Origin: Microbacterium helvum
Lineage (GTDB): Bacteria; Actinomycetota; Actinomycetes; Actinomycetales; Microbacteriaceae
Direction: 5' to 3'
DNA: 64,000 bases
Assembly (NCBI RefSeq): GCF_014779795.1
Contig: NZ_JACXZS010000016.1
Span: 23,863 to 87,862 of the forward strand
A program made the translations under genes and the position numbers. Under the pieces are notes generated by a model. The model saw only the letters and a program-made list of their open reading frames with translations, was not told the origin of the DNA and made no database searches. Each line of letters starts with the position of its first letter. Position 1 is the first letter of the stretch. This document shows, one piece after another, positions 16,651 to 24,954 of the stretch.

Positions 16651-18096
16651 ATGGCCATCGACGGCACCCCGGGGGCAGGACTGACGAAGGAGCAGCTGGC
16701 GGAGGAGGTGACGCACCTGTCCACTCCCGATCTGCTGAAGACGCCGTTCGGCGATCTGGAGTTCTTCGACGGCGTGCCGCGGGCGGAGTCCGTGCAGACG
16801 ATCTTCGACGCGCTCGACCTGCTGCGCGGCATCGACGCGTTCCTCACCGCGGTGCCCGGCGCGTCGCTCGTCGCCATGAGGCGCGGACTGCGCAGCGCCG
16901 GAATCGACTCGCCCGGCAAGGTCGGGTACACGGATCCCCGGGCGAACTCGGCGAGCCTGTTCCTCACGCCGAACACCGAGACGACGTACGGCACGACCTT
17001 CCTCGACCTGAAGGCGTGGGGCCCGACGGTCATCGAGGCTCCGCCGCAGTCGCTGTGCGTGGTCGACGACTTCTGGTTCCGCTACGTCGCCGACATGGGC
17101 ATCGCCGGTCCCGACCGGGGTGCGGGCGGCAAGTACCTGTTCCTACCCCCGGGGTACGACGGCGATCGTCCCGACGGCTACTTCACGTTCGAGTCGCCGA
17201 CGTTCACGAACTGGGTCGTGCTGCGCACCCTCGGCGGGGTGCCTGCCATGAAGCAGACCCGCATCTACCCCCTGTCGGATGCGGCTTCGCCGGACGACAC
17301 GACCTTCGTGAACATCGCGGGCGTGCTGCAGAACACCGTGCACGCCAACGACTTCTCGTACTTCGAAGAGATCGCGCAGCTCGTCGCCGAAGAGCCCGCA
17401 TCGGCGCTCGATGCCGAACGTGCCGGCACGCTCGCCGCGATCGGCATCGCGCACGACATGCCGTTCGCGCCGGACGACCGGCTGCGCGGCATCCTGGACG
17501 ACGCCGCCCGCATCGGCGCCGCCGTCTCGCGCGCCCTCGTCTACAAGCCGCGCGACCCCGAGGCCTACTTCTGGGAGGGCAACTCGTGGAAGAACGCGTT
17601 CGTCGGCGGCAGCTACGAGTTCCTGCAGGGCGGCGCGCGCAACCTCGACGCCCGCACGCAGTTCCACTACTTCGCGACGGTGATCACTCCGGCGATGGCG
17701 CATGCCCAGGTCGGCGCCGGGTCCGCCTACGCGTACACGGCCGAGGACGCCGAGGGTCACGTACTCGACGGCTCCGCCACGTACTCGCTGCGCATCCCCG
17801 CCGATCCGCCCGCGAAGAACTTCTGGGCGGTCGACCTGTACGACACGCAGACCCGCTCGCTGCTGCAGTCGACGCCGTACCCGGCGCTGTCGAGCCTGGA
17901 AGGAACGGTGCAGGCCGAGGACGACGGCTCGTACCTGCTGTGGTTCGCCCCGACGGCGCCGCAGGGCCGCGAGTCGAACTGGATCCCGACGATCCCCGGC
18001 AAGTCCTGGTTCCCCATCCTCCGTCTCTACGGTCCGCTCGAGCCGTGGTTCGACAAGACCTGGCAGCTGCCCGAGATCCGGAAGCAGGCATCATGA
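16651..18096 (+). CDS. DUF1254/DUF1214 domain protein
   Basis: 481 aa. An N-terminal DUF1254 region (about 45-180: FLTPNTETTYGTTFLDL) precedes a C-terminal DUF1214 region (about 330-470: YSLRIPADPPAKNFWAVDLYDTQTRSLLQ). Both domains are widespread and uncharacterised, with jelly-roll-like beta content. No signal peptide is seen. GAAGGGAAG lies seven or so bases before ATG 16651. The stop overlaps the next gene, a shorter paralogue, by four bases, pointing to a two-subunit product. Function unknown. Confidence 0.88.
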   Translation: MAIDGTPGAGLTKEQLAEEVTHLSTPDLLKTPFGDLEFFDGVPRAESVQTIFDALDLLRGIDAFLTAVPGASLVAMRRGLRSAGIDSPGKVGYTDPRANSASLFLTPNTETTYGTTFLDLKAWGPTVIEAPPQSLCVVDDFWFRYVADMGIAGPDRGAGGKYLFLPPGYDGDRPDGYFTFESPTFTNWVVLRTLGGVPAMKQTRIYPLSDAASPDDTTFVNIAGVLQNTVHANDFSYFEEIAQLVAEEPASALDAERAGTLAAIGIAHDMPFAPDDRLRGILDDAARIGAAVSRALVYKPRDPEAYFWEGNSWKNAFVGGSYEFLQGGARNLDARTQFHYFATVITPAMAHAQVGAGSAYAYTAEDAEGHVLDGSATYSLRIPADPPAKNFWAVDLYDTQTRSLLQSTPYPALSSLEGTVQAEDDGSYLLWFAPTAPQGRESNWIPTIPGKSWFPILRLYGPLEPWFDKTWQLPEIRKQAS

Positions 18097-19418
18097 CCGA
18101 CCTCGACACTCTGGCCACGCAGGCCTATCTCTACGGCTTCCCGCTTGTCTTCGACCTCGAGCAGGTGGTGCGCTACACGACCACGGGAGTGGGCGCGAAC
18201 CCGCAGGCCGCCTTCAACGAGTTCTCGCACGCGCGTTCCCTCGCCTCGGCGGCCGATACCTTCGTGTCGATCAACAACGACACCGTGTACTCGATGGCAT
18301 CGCTCGATCTGGGCGTCGGCCCCGTGCGGCTGTCGGTGCCGGCATCCGATCGCTACTACGTGCTGCAGTTCGTCGACGCGTGGACCGACAACTTCGCGTA
18401 CATCGGCACGCGCGGCACCGGCAACGGCGCCGGCGAATTCCTGATCGCGCCGCCGGAATGGGAGGGGGATGCCGGCGGCCTGACCGTCGTCCACGCCCCG
18501 ACCCGGATCGTGTCGATCGTGGGCCGCTGGTCGTGCGCCGGCGTCGACGACCTGCCGGCCGTCCACGCGCTGCAGGACGCCATGACGCTCACCCCGGCGC
18601 ACCCGGATGCCGTGGCCGCCGGCATCCCGAGCATCATCTCGCAGGGCGACGAGGTGCTCGACTTCTGGGAGAAGTACCGCGTGTGGTCGCAGGCGTTCCC
18701 ACCCGCGGACCGCGACGAGTCACTGCAGTCGTCGTTCGCGGCGCTCGGCCTCACCGGCGCAGTGCCGGTGCGCGAGCTGCCGGGCGAGCAGCAGGCGGCG
18801 CTGCGCGCCGGCGCGCGAGGCGGCGAGGAAGCCATCTCGCAGGCGATGGCGGGTGCGGCGGCCGGTGCGACGCCCGGTGCGTGGTCGCAGACGCTGCACG
18901 TGTTCGACTACAACCTCGACTTCTTCGAAGTGGGCACGAAGGACGAACCCGCCTGGAAGATCGCCGACCCGCGGCGGCGGATCGGCGAGCGCGCCGTCGC
19001 CGCCAAGGCGGGTCTGTGGGGCAACCACGGGTACGAGGCGGCCTATGTCATGACGTTCCAGGACGCCGACGGCCGGCCGCTCACCGGCGAGCACGACTAC
19101 GAGCTGCGGCTGTCGCCGCCCCCGCCGGTCGGCGCGTTCTGGTCGGTCACGATGTACGCGCTGCCCGAGTTCTACCTCGTCGACAACGAGATCGACCGCT
19201 ACTCGGTCGGCGACCGCACGCCCGGGACCGTGACGGACGCCGACGGCGGCCTCACGATCCGCATCGGCCGCGCGCGCCCGTCGGATCCGGACGCGGCCGC
19301 GAACTGGCTCCCGGCGCCCGCCGGCACCTTCCGGCCGATCCTGCGCATGTACATGCCGGGCGACGCGGTGCTCGACGGCACGTACGCCCCGCCGCCGATC
19401 ACCCGGGTGGACGGCTGA
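18093..19418 (+). CDS. DUF1254/DUF1214 domain protein, second tandem copy
   Basis: 441 aa, starting at ATG 18093 within an ATGA overlap. DUF1254 region: YLYGFPLVFDLEQVVRY and FVSINNDTVYSMASLDL. DUF1214 region: YELRLSPPPPVGAFWSVTMYALP and WLPAPAGTFRPILRMYMP near the end. It is clearly related to but diverged from the preceding protein, so the pair is an old duplication or a heteromer. A 32-bp palindrome follows as terminator. No signal peptide or recognised catalytic motif. Confidence 0.88.
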   Translation: MTDLDTLATQAYLYGFPLVFDLEQVVRYTTTGVGANPQAAFNEFSHARSLASAADTFVSINNDTVYSMASLDLGVGPVRLSVPASDRYYVLQFVDAWTDNFAYIGTRGTGNGAGEFLIAPPEWEGDAGGLTVVHAPTRIVSIVGRWSCAGVDDLPAVHALQDAMTLTPAHPDAVAAGIPSIISQGDEVLDFWEKYRVWSQAFPPADRDESLQSSFAALGLTGAVPVRELPGEQQAALRAGARGGEEAISQAMAGAAAGATPGAWSQTLHVFDYNLDFFEVGTKDEPAWKIADPRRRIGERAVAAKAGLWGNHGYEAAYVMTFQDADGRPLTGEHDYELRLSPPPPVGAFWSVTMYALPEFYLVDNEIDRYSVGDRTPGTVTDADGGLTIRIGRARPSDPDAAANWLPAPAGTFRPILRMYMPGDAVLDGTYAPPPITRVDG

Positions 19419-19441
19419 GGCCGACCGCCCGCAAGCGAGGG

Positions 19442-19473
19442 GGAGGGGATGCCGGGCGCCCGGCATCCCCTCC
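19442..19473. terminator. 32-bp perfect palindrome, bidirectional terminator
   Basis: Each 16-base arm (GGAGGGGATGCCGGGC and its complement) pairs with no loop. It lies between convergent genes ending at 19418 and 19515. Its 22-bp core GGATGCCGGGC/GCCCGGCATCC also forms the centre of the palindrome at 43533. Confidence 0.65.
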
Positions 19474-19514
19474 GCTTCCGGTTCAGGGGCGCGATGCCGG
19501 GCGCGCGCAACGAC

Positions 19515-20762
19515 TCAGCGGACGGCGCGGCCGTGGGCGAGGTCGATCAGACGCGACAGCACGTCGCCGGCGCGCAGGCCGTTGTGCTCGTGCTCGCTCG
19601 TGATCCACGGGGTGACGCCGGGGATCAGGCGGGCCGTCTCGATCGCGAACTCGAACGGTACGTACACGTCGTTGACGTAGATCGCGGTGGCGCCCCGCGC
19701 GTGCGAGGCGGCGATCGCGGCCTCGTCATAGACGCGCGGCCACTCGTGCTCGGCCAGGGCGAGCGTCACATCGCGCCACGGCTGCAGCCCGGGCACGGTG
19801 TCGAGCCATTCACGGCGGACATGCTCGCCTGTCAGCAGCGTCGGATCGGCGCGGAAGTCGTCGGGCTCGGTGCGCTCCGCCGACCAGCGGGTGGCGTGCC
19901 CGTCGGCGTAGCTCGACTCGTGGAACACGAAGTACAGCGGGTTGCGGGCGTCGAAGGGCATCGCCCCCGCGAGATCGTGGCGGAACGCGTTCGTGCGGGG
20001 GTCGAGTTCGAGCAGCGACCACAGCGTCTGCCAGCCGTCGTTCGAGCCGAGCAGCGAACCGATCGACCGGGCGCGCGACGGCGAGACGACCTCGCCGTCC
20101 GGCAGCACGAGCGCGCCGGCGTCGGCCAGATCGACGATGCGCCGCACCGCGTCGCGGTGGGCGGGAAAGCGACGGTAGTACCGCTCCGAAGCCTCGCGCA
20201 TCTTGTCGTACGTGAGCGAGTAGACGTCGTCGGGATGCCGCCCCACCGCGCTGAGGCCGCCGGTGAGGTACGCGTGCTCCAGGGACGCCGCGTCCGTGGA
20301 CAGGTACGACAGCGTCGTGAAGCCGCCGAACGACTGGCCGAGCACGCTCCAGGTGTCGGCGCCGAGCTCCTGACGCAGCGCCTCGGCGTCGCGGACGATG
20401 CTGTCGGCGCGCAGATGGGTGATGTGCTCGGCGAGCGCCTCGGCGCCCCGCTCGAGGTCGCCGTCGCCGACGGGGGTCGACAGACCGGTGCCGCGCTGGT
20501 CGAGCAGCACGACGCGGTAGTGCTCCAGCGCCGCGTCCAGCCACGACGGCGCCGCGGGCGCGTGGAACGGACGCGGCGCCTCGTGCCCCGGCCCGCCCTG
20601 CAGGAACACCAGGTACGGCAGGTTCCCGCCGTCCTCGCGCGCGACCACCGCGGCGTGCACATCGATGGTGCGCCCGTCCTCGGGATCGGCCCAGACCAGG
20701 GGCACCTCGAGGGTGTGGTCGTCGATGGTCAGATCCTGCAGGCGTCGCGTCGTCACGGGCAT
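19515..20762 (-). CDS. alpha/beta hydrolase, proline iminopeptidase-like (peptidase S33)
   Basis: 415 aa. FLQGGPGHEAP (oxyanion loop HGGPG-like), LLDQRGTGLSTP and nucleophile elbow GQSFGGF (Ser144) are the S33 prolyl-aminopeptidase pattern; SEHEHNGLR near the C-terminus holds the probable catalytic His. The length matches the long actinobacterial branch. The enzyme probably removes N-terminal residues from small peptides in the cytoplasm. TAGGCT six bases before ATG indicates a leaderless message. Confidence 0.88.
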   Translation of the reverse strand: MPVTTRRLQDLTIDDHTLEVPLVWADPEDGRTIDVHAAVVAREDGGNLPYLVFLQGGPGHEAPRPFHAPAAPSWLDAALEHYRVVLLDQRGTGLSTPVGDGDLERGAEALAEHITHLRADSIVRDAEALRQELGADTWSVLGQSFGGFTTLSYLSTDAASLEHAYLTGGLSAVGRHPDDVYSLTYDKMREASERYYRRFPAHRDAVRRIVDLADAGALVLPDGEVVSPSRARSIGSLLGSNDGWQTLWSLLELDPRTNAFRHDLAGAMPFDARNPLYFVFHESSYADGHATRWSAERTEPDDFRADPTLLTGEHVRREWLDTVPGLQPWRDVTLALAEHEWPRVYDEAAIAASHARGATAIYVNDVYVPFEFAIETARLIPGVTPWITSEHEHNGLRAGDVLSRLIDLAHGRAVR

Positions 20763-20768
20763 GCTGCG

Positions 20769-20774
20769 AGCCTA
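20769..20774 (-). promoter_or_regulatory. -10 box TAGGCT, leaderless start of S33 hydrolase
   Basis: TAGGCT ends six bases before ATG 20762 with no ribosome site between, the spacing expected for transcription starting at the A of ATG. Confidence 0.55.
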
Positions 20775-20803
20775 GGCGCTGGCCCCGACGTCGCACGTCA
20801 CGT

Positions 20804-20927
20804 CGAACCCGGGGATCCTCCGCGCCGAACCCGGGGATCCTCCGCGCCGAACCCGGGGATCCGCGCCGAGACCGGTGACCAGGCCCTCTGTCTCGGCGGC
20901 GATCCCCTGTCTCGCGAAACAGGGGAT
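20804..20927. repeat. 22-bp period intergenic repeat with AATCCCCTGT hairpin
   Basis: CGAACCCGGGGATC begins at 20804, 20826 and 20848 (exact 22-bp period). A hairpin ATCCCCTGT (20902-20910)/ACAGGGGAT (20919-20927) follows. It lies just downstream of the CDF transporter gene's stop at 20940, so it may end that transcript. The same hairpin recurs at 24914 and 49499. Confidence 0.8.
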
Positions 20928-20939
20928 TCCGCAGCGCGG

Positions 20940-22010
20940 TCAGCGGGCGGTGCGCACCGTGACCGTGAAGTCGTCGACGTTGCGCAGATGCGCGCGCACG
21001 CTGCCCTCGGCGGCGACGGCGATCGCCTCGGCGTCCTGGCCCGGGCGGCCGATGACGAGCGCGTCGCCCTGCAGGCGGTGTCCGACCCAGCGCAGTCGCA
21101 GCCGGTCGATCCGGTCGATGCCGTCGACGTGCTCGAGCGCGTGCTCGGCGCGGTCGACGAGTTCGGGCTCGACGCCGTCGAGCAGGCGCCGGCCGACGCT
21201 GCGCACCGTGCCGATCAGCAGCACGAAGATCGCGGCGGCGATGACGAGCCCCACGATGGGATCGGCAAGCGGAAAGCCCAGCAGCACGCCGATGCCGCCC
21301 AGCACGACCGCGAGCGAGGTGAAGCCGTCGGTGCGCGCGTGCACGCCGTCGGCCACGAGCGCCGCTGATCCGATCCGCTTGCCGACACGGATGCGGTACA
21401 CCGCGACGGCCTCGTTGCCCGCGAACCCGATCACGCCCGCCGCGATGACCCACCCGATGTTCTCCAGCGGCTGCGGGTGCAGCATCCTGTCGACCGCCTG
21501 CCACGCGGCGACCACCGCCGACAACGCGACCACGAACACGATGAACAGCCCCGCGAGGTCTTCGGCACGGCCCAGGCCGTAGGTGTAGCGACGGGATGCC
21601 GCGCGCCGGCCGAGCACGAACGCCACCCACAGCGGCACCGCCGTCAGCGCGTCCGACAGGTTGTGGACGGTGTCGGCGAGCAGGGCCACCGACCCGCTGA
21701 AGGCGACCACGACGGCCTGCAGCACAGTCGTCGCGAGCAGCAGGACGAGGCTGATCTTGAGCGCCCGGATCCCCGCCGCATTGGCCTCCATGGCGTCATC
21801 GATCGCGTCGGCGGGATCGTGCGAGTGCGGCACGAACAGCTCGTGCAGCGCGCCGCGAAGTCCTCCGGCGTGGTGGTGGTCGTGGTCGCCGTGACCGTGG
21901 TGGTCATGGTCGCCGTGACCGTGATCATGATCGTGATCGTGCGGATGCCGGTGGTCGTGGGGATGCCGGTGGTCGTCGTGATCGTGACGGCCCTCCGTCG
22001 CGGCGGTCAT
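20940..22010 (-). CDS. cation diffusion facilitator (zinc-type) exporter
   Basis: 356 aa. The N-terminal 8-47 region is His/Asp-rich (a cytoplasmic metal-collecting segment), followed by six membrane helices and a C-terminal metal-binding cytoplasmic domain. Helices 2 and 5 carry the transport-site patterns ADTVHNLSD and ADGVHARTD (HxxxD twice), typical of zinc-transporting CDFs. It is an antiporter expelling Zn (perhaps Co or Cd) for protons. ATG 22010 overlaps the stop of the ArsR gene, forming a sensor-exporter operon. Confidence 0.93.
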   Translation of the reverse strand: MTAATEGRHDHDDHRHPHDHRHPHDHDHDHGHGDHDHHGHGDHDHHHAGGLRGALHELFVPHSHDPADAIDDAMEANAAGIRALKISLVLLLATTVLQAVVVAFSGSVALLADTVHNLSDALTAVPLWVAFVLGRRAASRRYTYGLGRAEDLAGLFIVFVVALSAVVAAWQAVDRMLHPQPLENIGWVIAAGVIGFAGNEAVAVYRIRVGKRIGSAALVADGVHARTDGFTSLAVVLGGIGVLLGFPLADPIVGLVIAAAIFVLLIGTVRSVGRRLLDGVEPELVDRAEHALEHVDGIDRIDRLRLRWVGHRLQGDALVIGRPGQDAEAIAVAAEGSVRAHLRNVDDFTVTVRTAR

Positions 22011-22372
22011 GCCTCGCCGCAGTCGGTGCGGTGGTGACGGGGGACGCCGCCCAGCGAGTGCTCCGCCTGGTGGATCGCGTCCGCCACGAGGCGCGAGGCG
22101 TGCTCGTTCTCGAGGCGGTAGAAGACGCGCTGGCCCTCCTGGCGCGTCGAGACGATGCGGGCCAGGCGCAGCTTCGCGAGGTGCTGAGACACGGCGGCCG
22201 GCGATTTGTCGACGATGTCGGCGAGGTGGTTGACCGACAGCTCGCCGGCATCCTGCAGCGCCAGCACGATGCGGACGCGCGTCGCGTCGGCGAGCATCGC
22301 GAAGACCTCGACGGCGAGTTCCACGTAGGAGCTCTCGACCGAGTAGCCGCATCCCTGCTTATCTGCACTCAT
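22007..22372 (-). CDS. ArsR/SmtB-family metal-sensing repressor
   Basis: 121 aa. Winged helix with the recognition segment SPAAVSQHLAKLRLA. In the last helix, NEHASRLVADAIHQAEH aligns with the alpha-5 zinc site of CzrA/SmtB (D-x-H...H-x-x-H): His91, His101 and His105 are kept, and Asn89/Glu90 stand where CzrA has Asp. It probably releases DNA when zinc binds, derepressing itself and the CDF exporter. A palindrome overlaps the start codon. Metal identity is inferred from the site and the zinc-type partner. Confidence 0.92.
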   Translation of the reverse strand: MSADKQGCGYSVESSYVELAVEVFAMLADATRVRIVLALQDAGELSVNHLADIVDKSPAAVSQHLAKLRLARIVSTRQEGQRVFYRLENEHASRLVADAIHQAEHSLGGVPRHHRTDCGEA

Positions 22373-22381
22373 ACGCAGATA
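22360..22381 (-). promoter_or_regulatory. ArsR operator overlapping start codon, with -10 box just upstream
   Basis: TATCTGC (22360-22366) and GCAGATA (22375-22381) form a perfect 7-bp dyad around the ATG at 22370-22372. On the minus strand TAACGT lies eight bases before the ATG as a -10 box. Bound repressor would cover the transcription start. Confidence 0.65.
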
Positions 22382-22424
22382 CGTTAGCAAGCGTCGCCGC
22401 CCACGCGACCGCCGGAGGCGCGGG

Positions 22425-24158
22425 TCAGCCGAGCACCCGCCGCCACACGTTGGTGTCGGCGAGGTCGAGCAGCTCGTCGCCGCGGCCGGACAGCACGGTC
22501 CGCAGCGCCCACAGCGTGAAGCCCTTCGCCTGCGCGATCGTGATCGCCGGCGGGATCGACAGCTCCTGCCGCGCCACCACGACGTCGACCAGGACCGGCC
22601 CCGGTTCCCACAGCGCACGGCGCAGCGCCGGTTCGAGATCCTCGCCGCGTTCGACCCGGATGCCCGTCATCCCCATGGCCGTCGCGACGGCGGCGAAGTC
22701 AGGGTTGTCGAGCGTCGTGCCGAAGTTCACGATGCCGGCGGCCTTCATCTCGACCTCCACGAAGCCGAGCGCCGAGTTGTTGAACACGATCACCTTGATC
22801 GGCAGATCGTTCTGCCGGATCGACAGCAGGTCGCCGAGCAGCATCGCGATGCCGCCGTCGCCCGACAGTGCGATCACCTGCCGGTCGCGGTCGACGGCTT
22901 GGGCGCCCAGCGCCTGCGGCATGGCGTTGGCCATCGAACCGTGCGTGAACGAGCCGAGCAGCCGGCGCTCCTTCGTCATCGACAGGTAGCGGGCCGCCCA
23001 GACGACCGGCTCCCCGACGTCTGCGGTGAACACCGCATCGTCTTCGGCCAGTTCATCGAGCAGCCGCGCCACGAACTGCGGGTGCAGCGGCCGCTTGCCG
23101 TCGTCGACGGCGAGGGCGTCGAGGTCCTTGCGGGTCTTGCGGTAGTGGGCGACCGATTCGCGCAGGTGCGCGTCGTCGCGGTCGGTGCGCAGGTAGCCGA
23201 GCAGAGCGGATGCCGTCACGCCGACGTCTCCGACCAGCCCCAGGTCGATGCGGGTGCGCCGGCCCAGCTGCTCGCCGCGCAGGTCGACCTGAACGATCTT
23301 CGCCTTCGACGGGTAGAACTGCCGGTAAGGGAAGTCGGTGCCCAGCATGAGCAGCGCATCGCACTTCTCCATCGCCCGGTAGCCCGAGGCGAAGCCGAGA
23401 AGGCCGGTCATGCCGACGTCGTGCGGGTTGTCGTACTCGATGTGCTCCTTGCCGCGGAACGCGTGCACGATCGGCGCCTTCAGCCTCTCGGCGAGGGCGA
23501 GCACCTCGTCGTGCACACCCGCGACCCCGGCCCCTGCCAGGATCGTCACCTTGCCGGCGCCGTCGAGGATGCCGGCGGCCGCGCGCAGCTCGGCGTCGCT
23601 CGGCACCACCGAAGGCTGCGCGGCGCGGATCGGGGCGGACGGACGCCGGGCCGGAGCATCCGCGAAGAACACATCGCCGGGGACGACGACCACGGCGACG
23701 CCGCGCTTCTCGACCGCGGTGCGCATGGCGATCTCGAGCACCCACGGCATCTGCGAGGGATCCGAGACCAGCTCGCGGTAGACGCTGCATTCGCGGAACA
23801 GCTCCTGCGGATGCGTCTCTTGGAAGTATCCGCTGCCGATCTCGGCCGAGGGGATGTGCGACGCGATCGCCAGCACCGGCACCCGCGAGCGCTGCGCGTC
23901 GAACAGGCCGTTCACGAAGTGCAGGTTGCCGGGCCCGCAGCTGCCGGCGACGACGGCCAGCTCGCCGGTGATCGCGGCCTCGGCACCGGCCGCGAAGGCC
24001 GCGGACTCCTCGTGCCGCATGTGCAGCCACCGCAGCCGTCCGTCACGCCGCAGTGCATCGGTGAAGGCGTTGAGCGAGTCGCCCGGCAGCCCCCAGACCC
24101 TTGTGACTCCGGCATCCACGAGGGTCTGCACGAACACGTCCGCAATGCTGGTGGCCAT
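22425..24158 (-). CDS. poxB: pyruvate oxidase/dehydrogenase (quinone), thiamine diphosphate-dependent
   Basis: 577 aa. It oxidatively decarboxylates pyruvate to acetate and CO2 and passes electrons to quinone at the membrane. Order: N-terminal ThDP Pyr domain with activating Glu50 (RHEESAAFA), central FAD-binding domain, C-terminal ThDP PP domain with GDGGIAML...NN. The length and the C-terminal extension fit PoxB rather than acetolactate synthase; no small subunit follows. GGAG lies seven bases before ATG. Specificity is by family resemblance; CidC-type pyruvate oxidase is the nearest alternative. Confidence 0.9.
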   Translation of the reverse strand: MATSIADVFVQTLVDAGVTRVWGLPGDSLNAFTDALRRDGRLRWLHMRHEESAAFAAGAEAAITGELAVVAGSCGPGNLHFVNGLFDAQRSRVPVLAIASHIPSAEIGSGYFQETHPQELFRECSVYRELVSDPSQMPWVLEIAMRTAVEKRGVAVVVVPGDVFFADAPARRPSAPIRAAQPSVVPSDAELRAAAGILDGAGKVTILAGAGVAGVHDEVLALAERLKAPIVHAFRGKEHIEYDNPHDVGMTGLLGFASGYRAMEKCDALLMLGTDFPYRQFYPSKAKIVQVDLRGEQLGRRTRIDLGLVGDVGVTASALLGYLRTDRDDAHLRESVAHYRKTRKDLDALAVDDGKRPLHPQFVARLLDELAEDDAVFTADVGEPVVWAARYLSMTKERRLLGSFTHGSMANAMPQALGAQAVDRDRQVIALSGDGGIAMLLGDLLSIRQNDLPIKVIVFNNSALGFVEVEMKAAGIVNFGTTLDNPDFAAVATAMGMTGIRVERGEDLEPALRRALWEPGPVLVDVVVARQELSIPPAITIAQAKGFTLWALRTVLSGRGDELLDLADTNVWRRVLG

Positions 24159-24258
24159 TCTCAGCTCCTCGCCTCGGGTCCTTCCTCAGCGAATCAGCGG
24201 GCGTGCCCGCGCGCAAGGTGCACGCGTTGCCGGGGGACCGGAACGGCATGATGAGGGG

Positions 24259-24777
24259 ATGCCGATCCTCCCCGCCGTCCGTGATCCCCGGTTCATCACC
24301 GTCAGGCGGGGCGGCACCCTCACCGACGACGATCACCATCTGCTGGCAGAGTGGGCGATCGCGTGCGTGGAGCACGTGCTGCCGCTGTTCACCGCCGAGC
24401 GCCCGGACGATCCCGTCCTCGTCGACACGCTGGAGCTCACCCGCGCGTGGATCCGCGGCGAGGTGCCCATGCGCGAGGCGCACCAGCGCGCGTTCGTCGC
24501 CAACGCCGCCGGCAAGGGACTGCCCGACCCGGCCCGGTTCGCGGCGCTGGCGGCCGGGCAGGCGGTGGCCGTCGCACACGTCCCGGCGCATGGGCTCGGC
24601 GCGGCGGCCTACGCGATCCGGGCGGTGGCGGCATCCACTCGTCCCGGCGAGGCCGACGCCGCACGGCGACGCGAGCGCGACTGGCAGCGCGCCCGGCTGC
24701 CCGATGCGGTCCGCGATCTTGTGCTCGACGACCAGCGCCTGCGCAGCGCGATCTGCTGGAACGTCTTCGACGACTGA
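24259..24777 (+). CDS. putative immunity protein (Imm5-like family)
   Basis: 172 aa, alpha-helical. LAEWAIACVEHVLPLFTAERPDDP, ARAWIRGE-like and alanine-rich helices with regularly spaced His/Ala (AVAVAHVPAHGLGAAAYAIRA) resemble the Imm5-like putative immunity family of Actinobacteria. No toxin gene is next to it; neighbours are poxB (divergent) and a MATE exporter (convergent). It may be an orphan immunity gene or a member with another role. ATG 24259 follows GAGGGG closely. Confidence 0.6.
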   Translation: MPILPAVRDPRFITVRRGGTLTDDDHHLLAEWAIACVEHVLPLFTAERPDDPVLVDTLELTRAWIRGEVPMREAHQRAFVANAAGKGLPDPARFAALAAGQAVAVAHVPAHGLGAAAYAIRAVAASTRPGEADAARRRERDWQRARLPDAVRDLVLDDQRLRSAICWNVFDD

Positions 24778-24838
24778 CGGGATGCCGGCGGCCGGGCCCA
24801 CCCGCCGGTCCTGCCCCGCACCCCGGGCACGGGGGCGC

Positions 24839-24940
24839 CGAGACCGGGCATCTGCGCGCCGAGCCAGGGGATCCGCACCGGAACACAGGGCGTCGCCCCC
24901 GGTCTCGACGAGAATCCCCTGCCTCGACGAGACAGGGGAT
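24839..24940. repeat. intergenic repeat of the AATCCCCTG family
   Basis: Starts with two degenerate units of about 21 bases (CGAGACCGGGCATC..., CGAGCCAGGGGATC...) and ends in a near-perfect palindrome ATCCCCTGCCTCG (24914-24926)/CGAGACAGGGGAT (24928-24940). It lies between convergent genes and may act as a terminator for both. Confidence 0.8.
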
Positions 24941-24954
24941 CTCCGTGACGCGGG

